A stretch of 64,000 nucleotides of DNA from CF-13 sp035279665 (GCA_035279665.1 DATEHI010000152.1:72072-136071); one strand, 5' to 3'. Positions 32,878 through 42,418 are shown, numbered from the stretch's first letter. Numbers and translations are program-made. Notes: generated from the sequence alone by a model not told the origin.

Positions 32878-33569
32878 CGCGCCATCTCCGTGACAACGGC
32901 CGGGCGTTCATCGCTGACGATCACACCGTCGCGCAACCGGACGACGCGCTGCGCAAACGCGGCGATGTCCGGTTCGTGCGTGATCAGCGCGATGGTGCGG
33001 CCCTGCTGGTTCAGGTCGCGCAACAACTTCATGATTTCGAGGCTCGATTCGCTGTCGAGGTTCCCGGTCGGCTCGTCGGCAAGCAGGATCGCCGGGTCCG
33101 TCACCAGGGCGCGCGCGATAGCGACCCGCTGCTGCTGCCCACCCGAGAGCTCGCTTGGCAAGTGGCCGGCGCGTTCCAGCAGCCCAACCGATTCCAGCGC
33201 CGCCAGGGCCCGTTCGCGGCGCTGCTGGTTGTCGCCGGCGTAGATGAGCGGCATTTCGACGTTGTGCACGGCACTCGCCCGCGGAATCAGGTTGTAGGAC
33301 TGGAAGACGAAGCCGATCTTCCGATTACGAATCCAGGCCAGCTGATCGTCGGTCAAGGCCGAGACGTCGTAGCCGTCGAGGATGTAGCGGCCGGAGGATG
33401 GCTGGTCGAGGCAGCCGATCACGTTCATCAAGGTGCTCTTGCCCGAACCCGAGGGGCCCATGATGGCGATGAACTCGCCCTCGGGGATATGTAGCGAGAC
33501 GCCCTTGAGGGCGGCGACCTCCACTTCGCCGGTGAGGTAGAGCTTTGTGATCCCCTCGAGGGTGATCAC
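32874..33569 (-). CDS. MacB/LolD-type ABC transporter ATPase
   Basis: A 231-residue ATPase. Walker A GPSGSGKSTLMN, signature LSGGQQQRVAIARAL, Walker B ILLADEPTGNLD and the switch histidine in ALITHEPD are all intact. The family partners with FtsX-like permeases. Four-base overlaps on both sides place it in a tight operon with the adaptor and permease. Confidence 0.92.
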   Translation of the reverse strand: MITLEGITKLYLTGEVEVAALKGVSLHIPEGEFIAIMGPSGSGKSTLMNVIGCLDQPSSGRYILDGYDVSALTDDQLAWIRNRKIGFVFQSYNLIPRASAVHNVEMPLIYAGDNQQRRERALAALESVGLLERAGHLPSELSGGQQQRVAIARALVTDPAILLADEPTGNLDSESSLEIMKLLRDLNQQGRTIALITHEPDIAAFAQRVVRLRDGVIVSDERPAVVTEMAR

Positions 33570-35050
33570 CCTCCGCCGCCCCGGACGCCTCCACCGCCAA
33601 GGCCCCCGCCTCCTCGGAACAGGTTTCCGCCATTGCTGGTGGTCCCGGTCGTCGTGCGGATGGCTGGCAGCACCACGGTATCCCCCTCGTTGAGGCCGGC
33701 CTTGATCTCGGTGTAGGTGTCGCCGACGACGCCAGTGATGACCTCGGTCGGTACCTGCTGGCCTTTTAGGAGAACGGTGACCATCGTCGTTCCGCCGGTG
33801 GTGCGCACGGCCGCATTGGGCACGCGCAGGGCATTATCCGCCTGGGCGACGGTGACCGACGCATTCGCCGTCATGCCCTCTCTCAGCCGCGGATCGGTGC
33901 GGTTGAGGACAAAGCTGACGTAGTAGTCGACGACGTTGGAGACCACCGTCGCGCTCGGACTGATGGTCAACACATGGCCCGAGATGGTCAGGCCCGGGAT
34001 AGCGTCGAACGTGAAGGCGACGCTTTGATTGGCGGCCAGCCGGGCGGCATCGGTCTCAGCGAAGGGCATCACGGCGACGAAACTGCTGTTGTCGTCGATC
34101 ACCATGAAGCCGGACGACCCACCCGAACCAGCCGAGGACGGGTTCGGCGCGAGAGATCCGGGTGACTGCGCGGTCCCGCCTCCCGCGGTTTCTCCCGGCA
34201 CGCCGTTGATACTGATCACCACGCCTGAGGTCGGGGCCGTGAGGGTGGTCTGGTTCACGGCCAGCTGGGCAGCCTGTACCTGGGCCTGGGCGGAGGCGAC
34301 CTGCGCCGAGCTGGACGCCAGCGCGTTGGGCTTGACCTGGGTCTGAACCGCCAGGTTGTCACGCGCGGAGGTGATCTGCTGCGCCGCCGAGTTGATGCGC
34401 GACTGGCCGCTGATGGCGTCCATGTTTTGCTTGGTCTTGTCGCTGGCCAGCTGGGCTTGCAGCTGGCTGCATTGCGCGCCGTTTGGGCATTCCGCGTTCA
34501 CCTTGGCCTGGTCGCTGGCGACCGTCGCGGCGTCGGCCTGATTGGTGGCACTCACTGATGCCACGGTGTCGTTGTAGTTCTGCTGCGCATTGCTGACTTG
34601 ATGCTGGAGCTGTGCGACCTGCGCACCGGTCAGCGGCGACTGCGTAGTCTGCAGATTGGCCTGGGCGGACGCGAGGGACGCCTGCGCGGACGCGAGCGAG
34701 GCCTGCTGCGTCGTCGAGTCGATCCGCGCCAGCACCTGGCCCGTCGTCACCTTGTCGCCGACCTTGACGTCGACTTCCGTCAGGATCCCGGTTTGTTTGA
34801 AGCTGACGTTCATCCGGCCGGCCGGCAGCAGCGAGCCGGTACCGCTGACGACATTGGTGACCGTCCCGCGGTCGGCGGTCGCGGTGCGAAGCGGCACGGC
34901 AGCCGGCTGAGCGAAGACGGTGTCGCGGGCGATCAGGCCAACCAGGAGAACCGCGACCAGGCCGAGGCCGGCCAGCCAGGCGCGCGTTCCCGACAGCCAA
35001 AAGCCCCGCCGAATCTGCGGCAGCGGTTTGAGCGTCGGCGCCTGCCGCAT
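33566..35050 (-). CDS. MacA-like membrane fusion (HlyD-family) protein
   Basis: A 494-residue adaptor with one N-terminal membrane helix (about 22-42), a split lipoyl domain (GILTEVDVKVGDKVTTGQVL and LTAPTSGVVISING), an Ala/Gln-rich coiled-coil hairpin between them and a beta-barrel domain; the C-terminus is Gly-rich. The hairpin tip carries two cysteines (AECPNGAQCS) that could form a disulfide. Gram-positive-type MacA proteins of this kind join the permease to the wall rather than to an outer membrane channel. First gene of the exporter operon. Confidence 0.88.
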   Translation of the reverse strand: MRQAPTLKPLPQIRRGFWLSGTRAWLAGLGLVAVLLVGLIARDTVFAQPAAVPLRTATADRGTVTNVVSGTGSLLPAGRMNVSFKQTGILTEVDVKVGDKVTTGQVLARIDSTTQQASLASAQASLASAQANLQTTQSPLTGAQVAQLQHQVSNAQQNYNDTVASVSATNQADAATVASDQAKVNAECPNGAQCSQLQAQLASDKTKQNMDAISGQSRINSAAQQITSARDNLAVQTQVKPNALASSSAQVASAQAQVQAAQLAVNQTTLTAPTSGVVISINGVPGETAGGGTAQSPGSLAPNPSSAGSGGSSGFMVIDDNSSFVAVMPFAETDAARLAANQSVAFTFDAIPGLTISGHVLTISPSATVVSNVVDYYVSFVLNRTDPRLREGMTANASVTVAQADNALRVPNAAVRTTGGTTMVTVLLKGQQVPTEVITGVVGDTYTEIKAGLNEGDTVVLPAIRTTTGTTSNGGNLFRGGGGLGGGGVRGGGG

Positions 35051-35093
35051 CAGACTGGCCCTACCGACGTTGTCTGGATCATTTGGATGCCCC

Positions 35094-36335
35094 TTAGGGA
35101 GTCGCAGACGGCTGCGCCTGGAAATTCCCCAGCGTGACTCCTACGGAAATATGTTGCCCATTGCGCGTCACCGAGAGGGTGACGTGATCGCCGACTTTCT
35201 TGGTATCGAGGTACTGGGTGAGTTGCTCGATCGTCGTGATCGGATGACCATCGATGGCGGTGATCACATCGTCATTGGCCGAGGGCTGCCCATCCGCCTG
35301 CAGCCCGGCCGCCGCGGAAGGCCCACCCGGCACGACCTGGATGACCAGTACACCTGACGTCTCGCTCAGACCGAGTTGACCGGCGCTGCTCGCCGTCAGC
35401 GTCTGACCGCTGATGCCCAGCCACGGATGCTGGATGGCCACGCCCTTTTCGAGCGATGGCAGGAGGCTCGAGGCCCGGTTGATCGGGATGGCGAAGCCGA
35501 CGCCGACGTTGCCTTCCACCGGGCTCTGGATCGAATCGTTGATGCCGATCAACTGGCCCTTGCCGTCGAGCAGCGCGCCACCGGAATTCCCTGGGTTGAT
35601 CGGCGCATCGGTCTGGATCATGCCCGTGAGCGCCCGTCCGTTCGGCGCCGTGGTGCCGCGATTCAGTCCTGAGATGATACCGGCGGTGAACGAACCCTGC
35701 AGGCCAAATGGCGCGCCGATCGCGAGGGCGGTGTCGCCGACCTGCAGCGTGTCCGAGTTGGCATTGGTCAGCGGATGAAGCTGATCCTGGGAGACCGAGA
35801 CCAGGACGACCGCCAGGTCGGCGCTCTGGTCAACCCCCTTCACCTGGCCACTGATCGTCTGTCCATTGCTGAAGGTCACCCGAACCTGCGTTGCGCCGGC
35901 AACGACGTGAGCGTTGGTCAGAATGTCACCCTGCTTGTCGACCACGATGCCCGAGCCCTCCGCCTGCGAGAACGAGCGGGGACCCCCACCGGAGATGGAC
36001 GTCGTGATGGTGACGACGCCGTCCTTGGTTTGCTGGTAGATGGCGGCGAAGGATCCAGGCACTGGGGCCGGGGCCGCCACTCCGGCGGCGACCGTGCCGC
36101 CAGTGCTCACGGGGTTGCTCGTGGGGGTGCGGTGGGCGGTGAGAATCGCGCCGATCGCCCCACCAGCGATGCTGCCGACGACCAGCCCGGCGGCGAGCAT
36201 GGCGGCTGCCATGCTGCGCGCCGGACGGTGGGGAAAGGAGGGAACGGGTTGAACGGGCTCCACCGGCGCGACGGGCGTCGGCGGCTCAGGCGCGGCTGGG
36301 CCCTCGATGAACTCCGGCGCAAACGGATCCCGCAT
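35094..36335 (-). CDS. HtrA/DegP-like serine protease with PDZ domain
   Basis: A 413-residue envelope protease. A Pro-rich cytoplasmic tail precedes a membrane helix (about 46-75), then a trypsin-like domain with triad H143 (TNAHVVAG), D173 (SADLAVV) and S251 (NPGNSGGAL), and one C-terminal PDZ domain (about 300-405). It degrades or refolds misfolded exported proteins. Located between a two-component system and an exporter on the same strand, consistent with an envelope-stress regulon. Confidence 0.93.
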   Translation of the reverse strand: MRDPFAPEFIEGPAAPEPPTPVAPVEPVQPVPSFPHRPARSMAAAMLAAGLVVGSIAGGAIGAILTAHRTPTSNPVSTGGTVAAGVAAPAPVPGSFAAIYQQTKDGVVTITTSISGGGPRSFSQAEGSGIVVDKQGDILTNAHVVAGATQVRVTFSNGQTISGQVKGVDQSADLAVVLVSVSQDQLHPLTNANSDTLQVGDTALAIGAPFGLQGSFTAGIISGLNRGTTAPNGRALTGMIQTDAPINPGNSGGALLDGKGQLIGINDSIQSPVEGNVGVGFAIPINRASSLLPSLEKGVAIQHPWLGISGQTLTASSAGQLGLSETSGVLVIQVVPGGPSAAAGLQADGQPSANDDVITAIDGHPITTIEQLTQYLDTKKVGDHVTLSVTRNGQHISVGVTLGNFQAQPSATP

Positions 36336-36403
36336 GTTCGAGACCCATGCTGCGCGCGAGCGATGAGCCGCCCGTGAAAGTTGCCTAAGAGTTTATTAAG
36401 ACT

Positions 36404-37915
36404 TCAGGCCGCGCACGGGAGCAGGACCGTAAAGGCGGCGCCGCCTTGCGGGTTGTTGGACGCAGAGATGCGGCCGCCGTGCTCCTGCGCGATCCAGCGC
36501 GCGATCGCCAGCCCGAGCCCAGTTCCCTCGCCCGCGCGCGAAGCGTCCGACTGGTAGAAGCGCTCGAAGACACGCTCCAGATCTTCCGAAGGGATACCCG
36601 CGCCGTCATCGAGCACCATGAGGCGTGCCGCCTTCTGGCCGTTATCTAGCCGCAGCTGAATCCTTCCCGAGTCACGCGTGTGCTTGAAGGCGTTGTCGAT
36701 CAGGATCCACAGCAGCTGTTTAATCGCGTCGGCGTTGCCCTGGATCGGCACGGGCGTACCGCCCAGCAGCTCGATGCGCCGCAAGGGCTGGAGCGTCTGG
36801 GCCTGCCGGGTGACCTCCTGGATGATGGGGAGGAGATCGATCTGCGCCTTGTCGAGGTGATAGCCGGCGTCGGCCCGGGCCAGTGTCAGCAGGTCCTGCA
36901 CCATGCGGCTCATGCGCTCGCTCTCGCCGGCAATGTCGTTGAGGGCGGCGAGGCGGTCATCCGCGGTAATGTCCTCTCGTTTCAGCAGCAGGCCAACATT
37001 CCCGCGGATGGTTGTCAACGGTGTGCGCAACTCATGCGACGCGTCCGCCACGAAGCGACGCTGGGCGACCAGCGCGGACTGGAGCCGGTGGTAGGCATCG
37101 TCGAGCTGACGCAGCATCTGGTTGAAGCTCCGCTGGAGCCGGCCCACCTCATCGTCCGGCGCGTTCTCGGGCAAACGGCGACTGAGGTCCTGTGTGCGAC
37201 CGATGTCTTCCGCCGTGCTCGCCATCGCGTCGAGCTGCCGGAGGGCGCGGCCGGCCAGCCACCAGCTCGCGGCCCCGGCGGCGAGCAAGGTCAAGAATCC
37301 ACCCGCAACGAGGAAGAGGCGTAGCCCGCTGAGCTCGCTCTCAATCCCGGATAGTGACTTCCCCACTACAAGGTACCCGGCCGCTCCCGCCTGAGTGGCG
37401 AGCTGGCGGACATAGACCCGCGTCAACGGGCCGTTATCGGCGCGGGCGTTGGTGATATTCCCGTGGTCGAACGGTGCTGACTGCAGCAGGTTGGCCGGCC
37501 AAATGGGATCCGCACCTTGGACCTTGCCGCGTGAGTAGACCTGTCCAGGACCGGTAAGAATGATGTCCTCGAAGATTTCCGAGCTCGACGCGATGTCGAT
37601 CGTCAGCGAAAACGGGCTTGGGCGGAAGCCCCGCGGCGACTCCAACTGCCGAAAGACCTCGTCGCCTCGACTCTTCAGAGCAGTGTCCTGCGCGGATACG
37701 AGGCTCCGTTCGACGAGCAAATAGACGAGTGAGCTGAAGGTCACGACCGCCAGCGCGACAACGCCGGCGCCGAAGAGCGCGATGCGCCCCCGAATGGGGA
37801 TTTTCTGGCGGGCCCGAGTTCGCTCCTGGAGCCAGTTGGATAGCGCGCGAGGCGATCGTCGGAGAACGGACCAGCGTTCGGTGATCGGTGCGCGATCGCC
37901 GAGAGAGGGGTTCAT
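36404..37915 (-). CDS. HAMP-containing sensor histidine kinase
   Basis: A 503-residue kinase with two transmembrane helices (about 45-68 and 198-220) around an exported sensing domain, a HAMP domain, HisKA with H294 in FVADASHELRTPLTTIRG, and a full ATPase domain (IDNAFKHT, LDDGAGIPSEDL, GTGLGLAIA). It overlaps its regulator gene by four bases and resembles CssS/MprB-type envelope-stress sensors by context. Confidence 0.92.
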   Translation of the reverse strand: MNPSLGDRAPITERWSVLRRSPRALSNWLQERTRARQKIPIRGRIALFGAGVVALAVVTFSSLVYLLVERSLVSAQDTALKSRGDEVFRQLESPRGFRPSPFSLTIDIASSSEIFEDIILTGPGQVYSRGKVQGADPIWPANLLQSAPFDHGNITNARADNGPLTRVYVRQLATQAGAAGYLVVGKSLSGIESELSGLRLFLVAGGFLTLLAAGAASWWLAGRALRQLDAMASTAEDIGRTQDLSRRLPENAPDDEVGRLQRSFNQMLRQLDDAYHRLQSALVAQRRFVADASHELRTPLTTIRGNVGLLLKREDITADDRLAALNDIAGESERMSRMVQDLLTLARADAGYHLDKAQIDLLPIIQEVTRQAQTLQPLRRIELLGGTPVPIQGNADAIKQLLWILIDNAFKHTRDSGRIQLRLDNGQKAARLMVLDDGAGIPSEDLERVFERFYQSDASRAGEGTGLGLAIARWIAQEHGGRISASNNPQGGAAFTVLLPCAA

Positions 37916-38592
37916 TCCTCCTTCAATATGTACCCAACGCCACGGACGGTCTGCAGCAGGCGTGGCCGGCCCCCTTGCTCGAGCTTCTGCCGGAGATAGC
38001 CGACGTACACGTCGACCACGTTACTACTCGCCCCAAAATCGAAGCCCCAGACCGCATCGAGGAGCTGCTCCCGGCGCAGCACCTGCCCGGGATTGCGCAT
38101 GAAGTGCTGCAGGAGGTCGAATTCCTTGGCCGTGGTCGAGATGAGCTGGTCCGCGCGGCGAACTTCGCGGGTCGCCATGTCCATGGTGACATCGGCGTAC
38201 CGCAAGGTTCGCCGGGCGCGCGGCGCGCGGCGTCGAAGCAGCGCCCGGACCCGCGCCAGCAGCTCCTCGTAGGCGAAGGGCTTGACGAGATAGTCGTCCG
38301 CCCCGCTGTCGAGTCCCTTGACCCGGTCGGCGGTCCCATCTTTCGCGGTCAGGAGGAGGATGGGGACATCGCCCTCTGCCCGAAGGCGACGCGTGACCTC
38401 GAGCCCATCGATGCCAGGCATCATGATGTCCAGGATGGCGAGGTCGGGCATGCGTTCGCGGGCGCGGTTGAGGGCGATCTGCCCATCCGGAGCAACCTCG
38501 ACCTGGTATCCCTCGTAGATGAGGGCTCGGCGCAACGCTGCGGCAATCTTCGCGTCATCGTCGACCACCAGGACATGTGGCTGCTCGGCCAT
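37912..38592 (-). CDS. OmpR-family response regulator
   Basis: A 226-residue regulator with receiver residues D11/D12, phosphorylation site D55 (LAILDIMMPG) and K in VKPFAYEE, and a winged-helix domain (TAKEFDLLQHFMRNPGQVL, VDVYVGYLRQKLE). Cotranscribed with the downstream kinase. The likely regulon is the adjacent htrA and exporter genes; by context it is MprA- or CssR-like. Confidence 0.92.
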   Translation of the reverse strand: MAEQPHVLVVDDDAKIAAALRRALIYEGYQVEVAPDGQIALNRARERMPDLAILDIMMPGIDGLEVTRRLRAEGDVPILLLTAKDGTADRVKGLDSGADDYLVKPFAYEELLARVRALLRRRAPRARRTLRYADVTMDMATREVRRADQLISTTAKEFDLLQHFMRNPGQVLRREQLLDAVWGFDFGASSNVVDVYVGYLRQKLEQGGRPRLLQTVRGVGYILKEE

Positions 38593-38650
38593 GCTCGACT
38601 ATCTAAGCAGGCTCACATGAGAGTGATATAAGAGAAGCCTAAAGATTTCG

Positions 38651-40177
38651 TCAGTGGCCGGCGAACATCGTCACAAACATGGTGATCGCCGCCACCGCCA
38701 TGAAGATGGTGGCAATCCCGGTCAATGCCAGGCTGAGCTTGCCGCTCACGTAGCGCCTCATCACAGCGGCGTCCGCCCCCAGCAGCACGATCAGGAGCAG
38801 CAGCGGTGGAGCCACCACGCCGTTGATGACGGCCGAGATGAAGAGGGCGCGGATCGGGTCGAGGTGCATGAAGTTCATCACCACTCCCGCAGCGGTTGCG
38901 AGCGTGAGGATGAGGTAAAAGGTTGGTCGATGCTGTGGCTTGCTGGCCAGGCTCCCGGGTAGCCCGAGGAACTCCTTGATCGCGTAGGTGGCGGAGCCGG
39001 TGAGAATCGGAATCGCGAGCAGGCCGGCGCCGATGAGCCCGACTGAGAAGACGATGAAGGCGAACGGTCCGGCAATCGGCGCCAGCGCCGCGGCGGCCTG
39101 GTCTGCCGTCTGGACATCCGTCTTGCCATGCGCGTGCAGCACCGCCGCGGAGGTGAGGATGATGAAGTACATCACGAGGTTGGAAAAGGCCATGCCGATC
39201 ATGACGTCGGCTCTCGCGGCGCGGAGCTCGCCGCGCTTCAGCCCCCGACGGCCGGCCTGGGGGTTGGTGGCACCGGCGGCCGCCAGTTCGTCGACCTCAG
39301 AGGATGCCTGCCAGAAGAAGAGGTACGGCGAGATGGTGGTGCCGAGAACGGCCACCAGCGCCATGATGAACTCTTTCGAGAGCTCGATGTGGGGAATGAC
39401 GGTCGCCTTGAACACGTCGAGCAGTGGCGGATGGGCGAAGAAGGCGGTGATGACGTAGGCGAACAACGCCAGCGTCAACCACTTGAAGATCTTGAAGATG
39501 GTGGCGTAGGTGGCGAAGACCTGGAGGGAGATGATCACTAGGGCCACCGGGACGACCAGCCACACCGCCTGCAGTGCACCGCGCGAGAGCAGCGACCCTC
39601 CTGCCGCCACCGCCCCGAGGTCGGCGCCCACGTTGAACGTGTTGGCGGCGACCAGCCCCATGATGGCGAGGCCCACCACCAACCGGGGGAATTTGCGCTG
39701 GAGGCTCGCCCCCAACCCGACTCCCGTCTGCAGGGCGATTCGAGCGCACAGCTCCTGGACTGCGCTCATCAGTGGAAAGGTGAAGAGCGCCAGCCAGAGG
39801 AGGCCGTAGCCGAACTGGCTCCCGACCTGGGAGTAGGTCCCGATGCCGCTGGGGTCGTCGTCGCTGGCGCCGGTGATCAGGCCCGGGCCGAGCAGTTGCA
39901 AGATGCCGGCGGGCCCCTTTCGCTTCGCCTCGTCGAGGGTCGTCCGGCCTGCGGTCGGGCCGCCAGTGGCCGCAAGATCCGATCTCTTTTCGCCGTCGGC
40001 GACCTCCCCGGCCGGTTGCGCTTCGGGTTTGACCAGGGCGAGGATCGGATCCGGGTTCGGCTCGGGCGTTGCAGCTACCAAGGTGATAGTCACGATATCA
40101 TGTTTAGGGGCGGGCGGATCTGGACCCGGCATACTGGGAGGGCCATAACCGGGCGGGAGCCTCGGCCGTTGTAACAA
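38651..40177 (-). CDS. Nramp-related divalent metal transporter
   Basis: A 508-residue transporter with 11-12 helices and a long, Pro-rich N-terminal tail (the true start may lie downstream of 40177). The Nramp fold is clear, but the two metal-site helices are atypical: helix one reads TGASDDDPSGIGTYSQ in place of the DPGN motif, and helix six reads GTTISPYLFFWQAS without the conserved methionine. Nramp relatives lacking this methionine are often linked to Mg2+ or Mn2+ rather than Fe2+ transport, so the substrate is uncertain. Convergent with nothing; it ends 58 bases before the response-regulator start. Confidence 0.82.
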   Translation of the reverse strand: MLQRPRLPPGYGPPSMPGPDPPAPKHDIVTITLVAATPEPNPDPILALVKPEAQPAGEVADGEKRSDLAATGGPTAGRTTLDEAKRKGPAGILQLLGPGLITGASDDDPSGIGTYSQVGSQFGYGLLWLALFTFPLMSAVQELCARIALQTGVGLGASLQRKFPRLVVGLAIMGLVAANTFNVGADLGAVAAGGSLLSRGALQAVWLVVPVALVIISLQVFATYATIFKIFKWLTLALFAYVITAFFAHPPLLDVFKATVIPHIELSKEFIMALVAVLGTTISPYLFFWQASSEVDELAAAGATNPQAGRRGLKRGELRAARADVMIGMAFSNLVMYFIILTSAAVLHAHGKTDVQTADQAAAALAPIAGPFAFIVFSVGLIGAGLLAIPILTGSATYAIKEFLGLPGSLASKPQHRPTFYLILTLATAAGVVMNFMHLDPIRALFISAVINGVVAPPLLLLIVLLGADAAVMRRYVSGKLSLALTGIATIFMAVAAITMFVTMFAGH

Positions 40178-40214
40178 CCGGCTGCAGGGTCTGGCCAGCT
40201 GATACCGTCACTGA

Positions 40215-40220
40215 TAGGAT
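40215..40220 (+). promoter_or_regulatory. -10-like element of the C39-like lipoprotein gene
   Basis: TAGGAT nine bases before ATG 40230; transcription would start within two or three bases of the start codon, so a leaderless mRNA is likely. Confidence 0.35.
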
Positions 40221-40229
40221 GAGACAAGA

Positions 40230-41021
40230 ATGTCACAGGGAGTGATCAAAATTGCGCTGGCGATGGCATTCGCCGCGCTGCTGCCGTCGTGTTTCGGCGC
40301 CCAGGTGAATACCCGGCCCGTCGGGCCGGTTGCACTCGCCTACAACTTCGCCAAGCCGACGGCCGCGCCAACCGAGACACCGTCGCCGCAGGCCTCCGTG
40401 ACCGTCGGCCAGGTCGCCCAGACCCAGGGCTCCGTCCAGGTTCGCGGCTTTCACGAGCCGCCGGACTGGGCCCACCGCAACTATTGTGGCGCCGGTGCGA
40501 CGCAGGTCCTCCTTTCCGCCTGGATGACTGACGTCCCGGACATCGAGACCGTCGCCAGGGCGTCCAAGTTAAATCCGAACAGTGGTGAATTCGGCGCCAA
40601 CGCCACCACCGCCATCGATGCCTTTCTCAACCCGGTCGTGCTCCCCGCCCTGGGCCAGCCCCGCTACAAGGCCGAGCACGTGACCACCCTCGACGAGGTC
40701 AAGGCCAGGATCCAGCGCGACATCGTCGATCAGCAGGCCATCATGACCTTCGGCCATGGTGTGCCGGCGATGGTGCAAACGATGACCAGGACGATGCCCG
40801 GGTGGAATCACTGGAACGCCACCCACATGATCACGATTTTCGCCTTCGACTTCAGTCACGACGATCCGGCGCTGGACAGCGTGACGTACGCTGAGACGCC
40901 CTCGCCGCTAGCCGGGTACCGCGGTCCCGACTTCCAGACGATCTCCGTCAAGGCCCTCTGGGTGGCGATGCAGGCGTACCTGCGCGAGTTTCCGCAGGAC
41001 CCGATGAACGTCATCAGCTAG
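40230..41021 (+). CDS. C39-like peptidase domain lipoprotein
   Basis: A 263-residue exported protein with a lipobox (LLPSC, C21), a Thr/Pro-rich linker and a papain-like C39_2 domain. Candidate catalytic residues are C86 in HRNYCGAGATQVLLSAW and a histidine at 194 or 199 (HWNATHMITIFAFD), followed by an Asp-rich strand. It could cleave a wall peptide or be a non-enzymatic homologue. It stands alone, with the downstream folE gene having its own promoter. Confidence 0.7.
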   Translation: MSQGVIKIALAMAFAALLPSCFGAQVNTRPVGPVALAYNFAKPTAAPTETPSPQASVTVGQVAQTQGSVQVRGFHEPPDWAHRNYCGAGATQVLLSAWMTDVPDIETVARASKLNPNSGEFGANATTAIDAFLNPVVLPALGQPRYKAEHVTTLDEVKARIQRDIVDQQAIMTFGHGVPAMVQTMTRTMPGWNHWNATHMITIFAFDFSHDDPALDSVTYAETPSPLAGYRGPDFQTISVKALWVAMQAYLREFPQDPMNVIS

Positions 41022-41040
41022 GTTCGCCCCACTCGCTCCG

Positions 41041-41046
41041 CATAAT
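41041..41046 (+). promoter_or_regulatory. Leaderless-type -10 element of folE
   Basis: CATAAT, six bases, then ATG 41053. The GGAG inside the gap is too close to act as a normal ribosome site. Confidence 0.45.
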
Positions 41047-41052
41047 GGAGCC

Positions 41053-41646
41053 ATGGCACGGGCGGCTGATCAACCGAGTGACGTAGTTTCGATGGAGGCG
41101 CTCGTTCGCCATCAACTCCTCCTGCTCGGCGAGGACCCCTCCCGCGAAGGGCTTCGCGATACGCCCGAACGGGTGAAGGAAAGCCTCGAGTTCTTGACCC
41201 GCGGCTATCGCATGACCCTGGAGGACGTCTTCGGCGGCGCCACCTTCACCGAGGCCTACAAGGACATGGTCGTCGTCAAGGACATCGAAATGTACTCGCT
41301 CTGCGAGCATCACTTACTGCCGTTCTTCGGACAGGTGCATATCGGATACATCCCTAAGGGCCGCCTGGTCGGGCTGAGCAAGCTGCCCCGGCTGGTCGAG
41401 CTGTACAGCCGGCGGCTGCAGGTTCAGGAGCGAATGACGCGTCAGATCGCGGAGTGCCTGCAGAAATACCTGGAGCCGGTCGGGGTGGGCGTCGTCGTCG
41501 AAGCCGATCACCTGTGCATGAAGATGCGCGGCGTCGAGAAGCAGAACAGCCGGGTCTTCACCAGCTGCGTGTTGGGCATCTTCCAGGCGGACTCAAAGAC
41601 GCGCGCCGAGTTCATGGGCCTGATCAAAAGCGTCCCAAAGATTTAG
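41053..41646 (+). CDS. folE: GTP cyclohydrolase I
   Basis: A 197-residue enzyme that converts GTP to dihydroneopterin triphosphate, the first step of tetrahydrofolate synthesis. Zinc ligands C84 and H87 (SLCEHHLLPFFG) and C155 (DHLCMKMRGV) are present, along with GYIPKGRLVGLSK and the RLQVQERMT helix that binds GTP. No other folate gene is adjacent. DUF72 begins ten bases after its stop. Confidence 0.95.
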   Translation: MARAADQPSDVVSMEALVRHQLLLLGEDPSREGLRDTPERVKESLEFLTRGYRMTLEDVFGGATFTEAYKDMVVVKDIEMYSLCEHHLLPFFGQVHIGYIPKGRLVGLSKLPRLVELYSRRLQVQERMTRQIAECLQKYLEPVGVGVVVEADHLCMKMRGVEKQNSRVFTSCVLGIFQADSKTRAEFMGLIKSVPKI

Positions 41647-41656
41647 TCCTCGGGAC

Positions 41657-42385
41657 GTGGCCGAGTTCTTCGTCGGCACGTCGGGATTTTCCTACTCGGG
41701 ATGGCGAGGGCGGTTCTATCCGCGACGCATCAAGTCGACCGACATGCTCGGCTACTACGCCCAGCAGCTCGGGACGGTCGAGGTCAACACCACCTTCTAC
41801 CGGACGCAGCCGGCAGACGTCATCGCCGGCTGGGTGTCGAGCGTGCCGCCCCCCTTCCGCTTCGCGGTGAAGGCACACCGGCGCATCACGCACAACCGGC
41901 GCATGCCGAACCTCGAGCAGGCGGTTGCGCTCCTGGCCGAGGAGGCGGGCGCCTTCGGCGATCGGCTGGGACCGGTCCTCTTTCAACTGCCGCCGACGGC
42001 GCCCTTCGATGAGGGCCGGATCGAGCGGATCCTCGCGCTACTTCCGCCTCACTGGCGCGTCGCCTTTCAGTTCCGCCATCGGTCCTGGCACATGCCGGAG
42101 GTCGCCGCGCTGCTCGAAGGCGTCGGGGCGTCGCTCGTCCACGGCGACGGCGAGGAGGAGCCGGGGCTACTGGGCCGGGGCGCCTTCATCTACCTTCGGT
42201 TGCGGCGGGAAACCTACTCCCCCCAGCGGATGACCGCCTGGGTGCGTCGGATTGCCGGGTACCTGGAGGGTGGGCGCGACGTGTATGCCTATTTCAAGCA
42301 CGAGGCGCTGGGTCCGCTCTACGCGCAGCGGCTGGATGCGGCCGTCCGAACATCTTTTCGATCTCCTGGCGGCGCGGCGGTATAA
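41657..42385 (+). CDS. DUF72 TIM-barrel protein
   Basis: A 242-residue protein of the YecE/DUF72 family. GTSGFSYSGWRGRFYP at the start, EVNTTFYRTQ, FAVKAHRRITH and FQFRHRSWH are the family blocks. Biochemical role not established. GTG start at 41657. The TAA stop lies inside the -10 element of the Ku gene. Confidence 0.88.
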   Translation: MAEFFVGTSGFSYSGWRGRFYPRRIKSTDMLGYYAQQLGTVEVNTTFYRTQPADVIAGWVSSVPPPFRFAVKAHRRITHNRRMPNLEQAVALLAEEAGAFGDRLGPVLFQLPPTAPFDEGRIERILALLPPHWRVAFQFRHRSWHMPEVAALLEGVGASLVHGDGEEEPGLLGRGAFIYLRLRRETYSPQRMTAWVRRIAGYLEGGRDVYAYFKHEALGPLYAQRLDAAVRTSFRSPGGAAV

Positions 42386-42386
42386 T
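42381..42386 (+). promoter_or_regulatory. -10 element of the Ku gene
   Basis: A perfect TATAAT that includes the DUF72 stop codon, 33 bases before ATG 42419; an AAGGAG ribosome site follows at about 42404. This gene therefore has a conventional leader, unlike folE. Confidence 0.55.
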
Positions 42387-42418
42387 CCGGGCAACTCAGC
42401 GAAAAGGAGACCTCAGCT

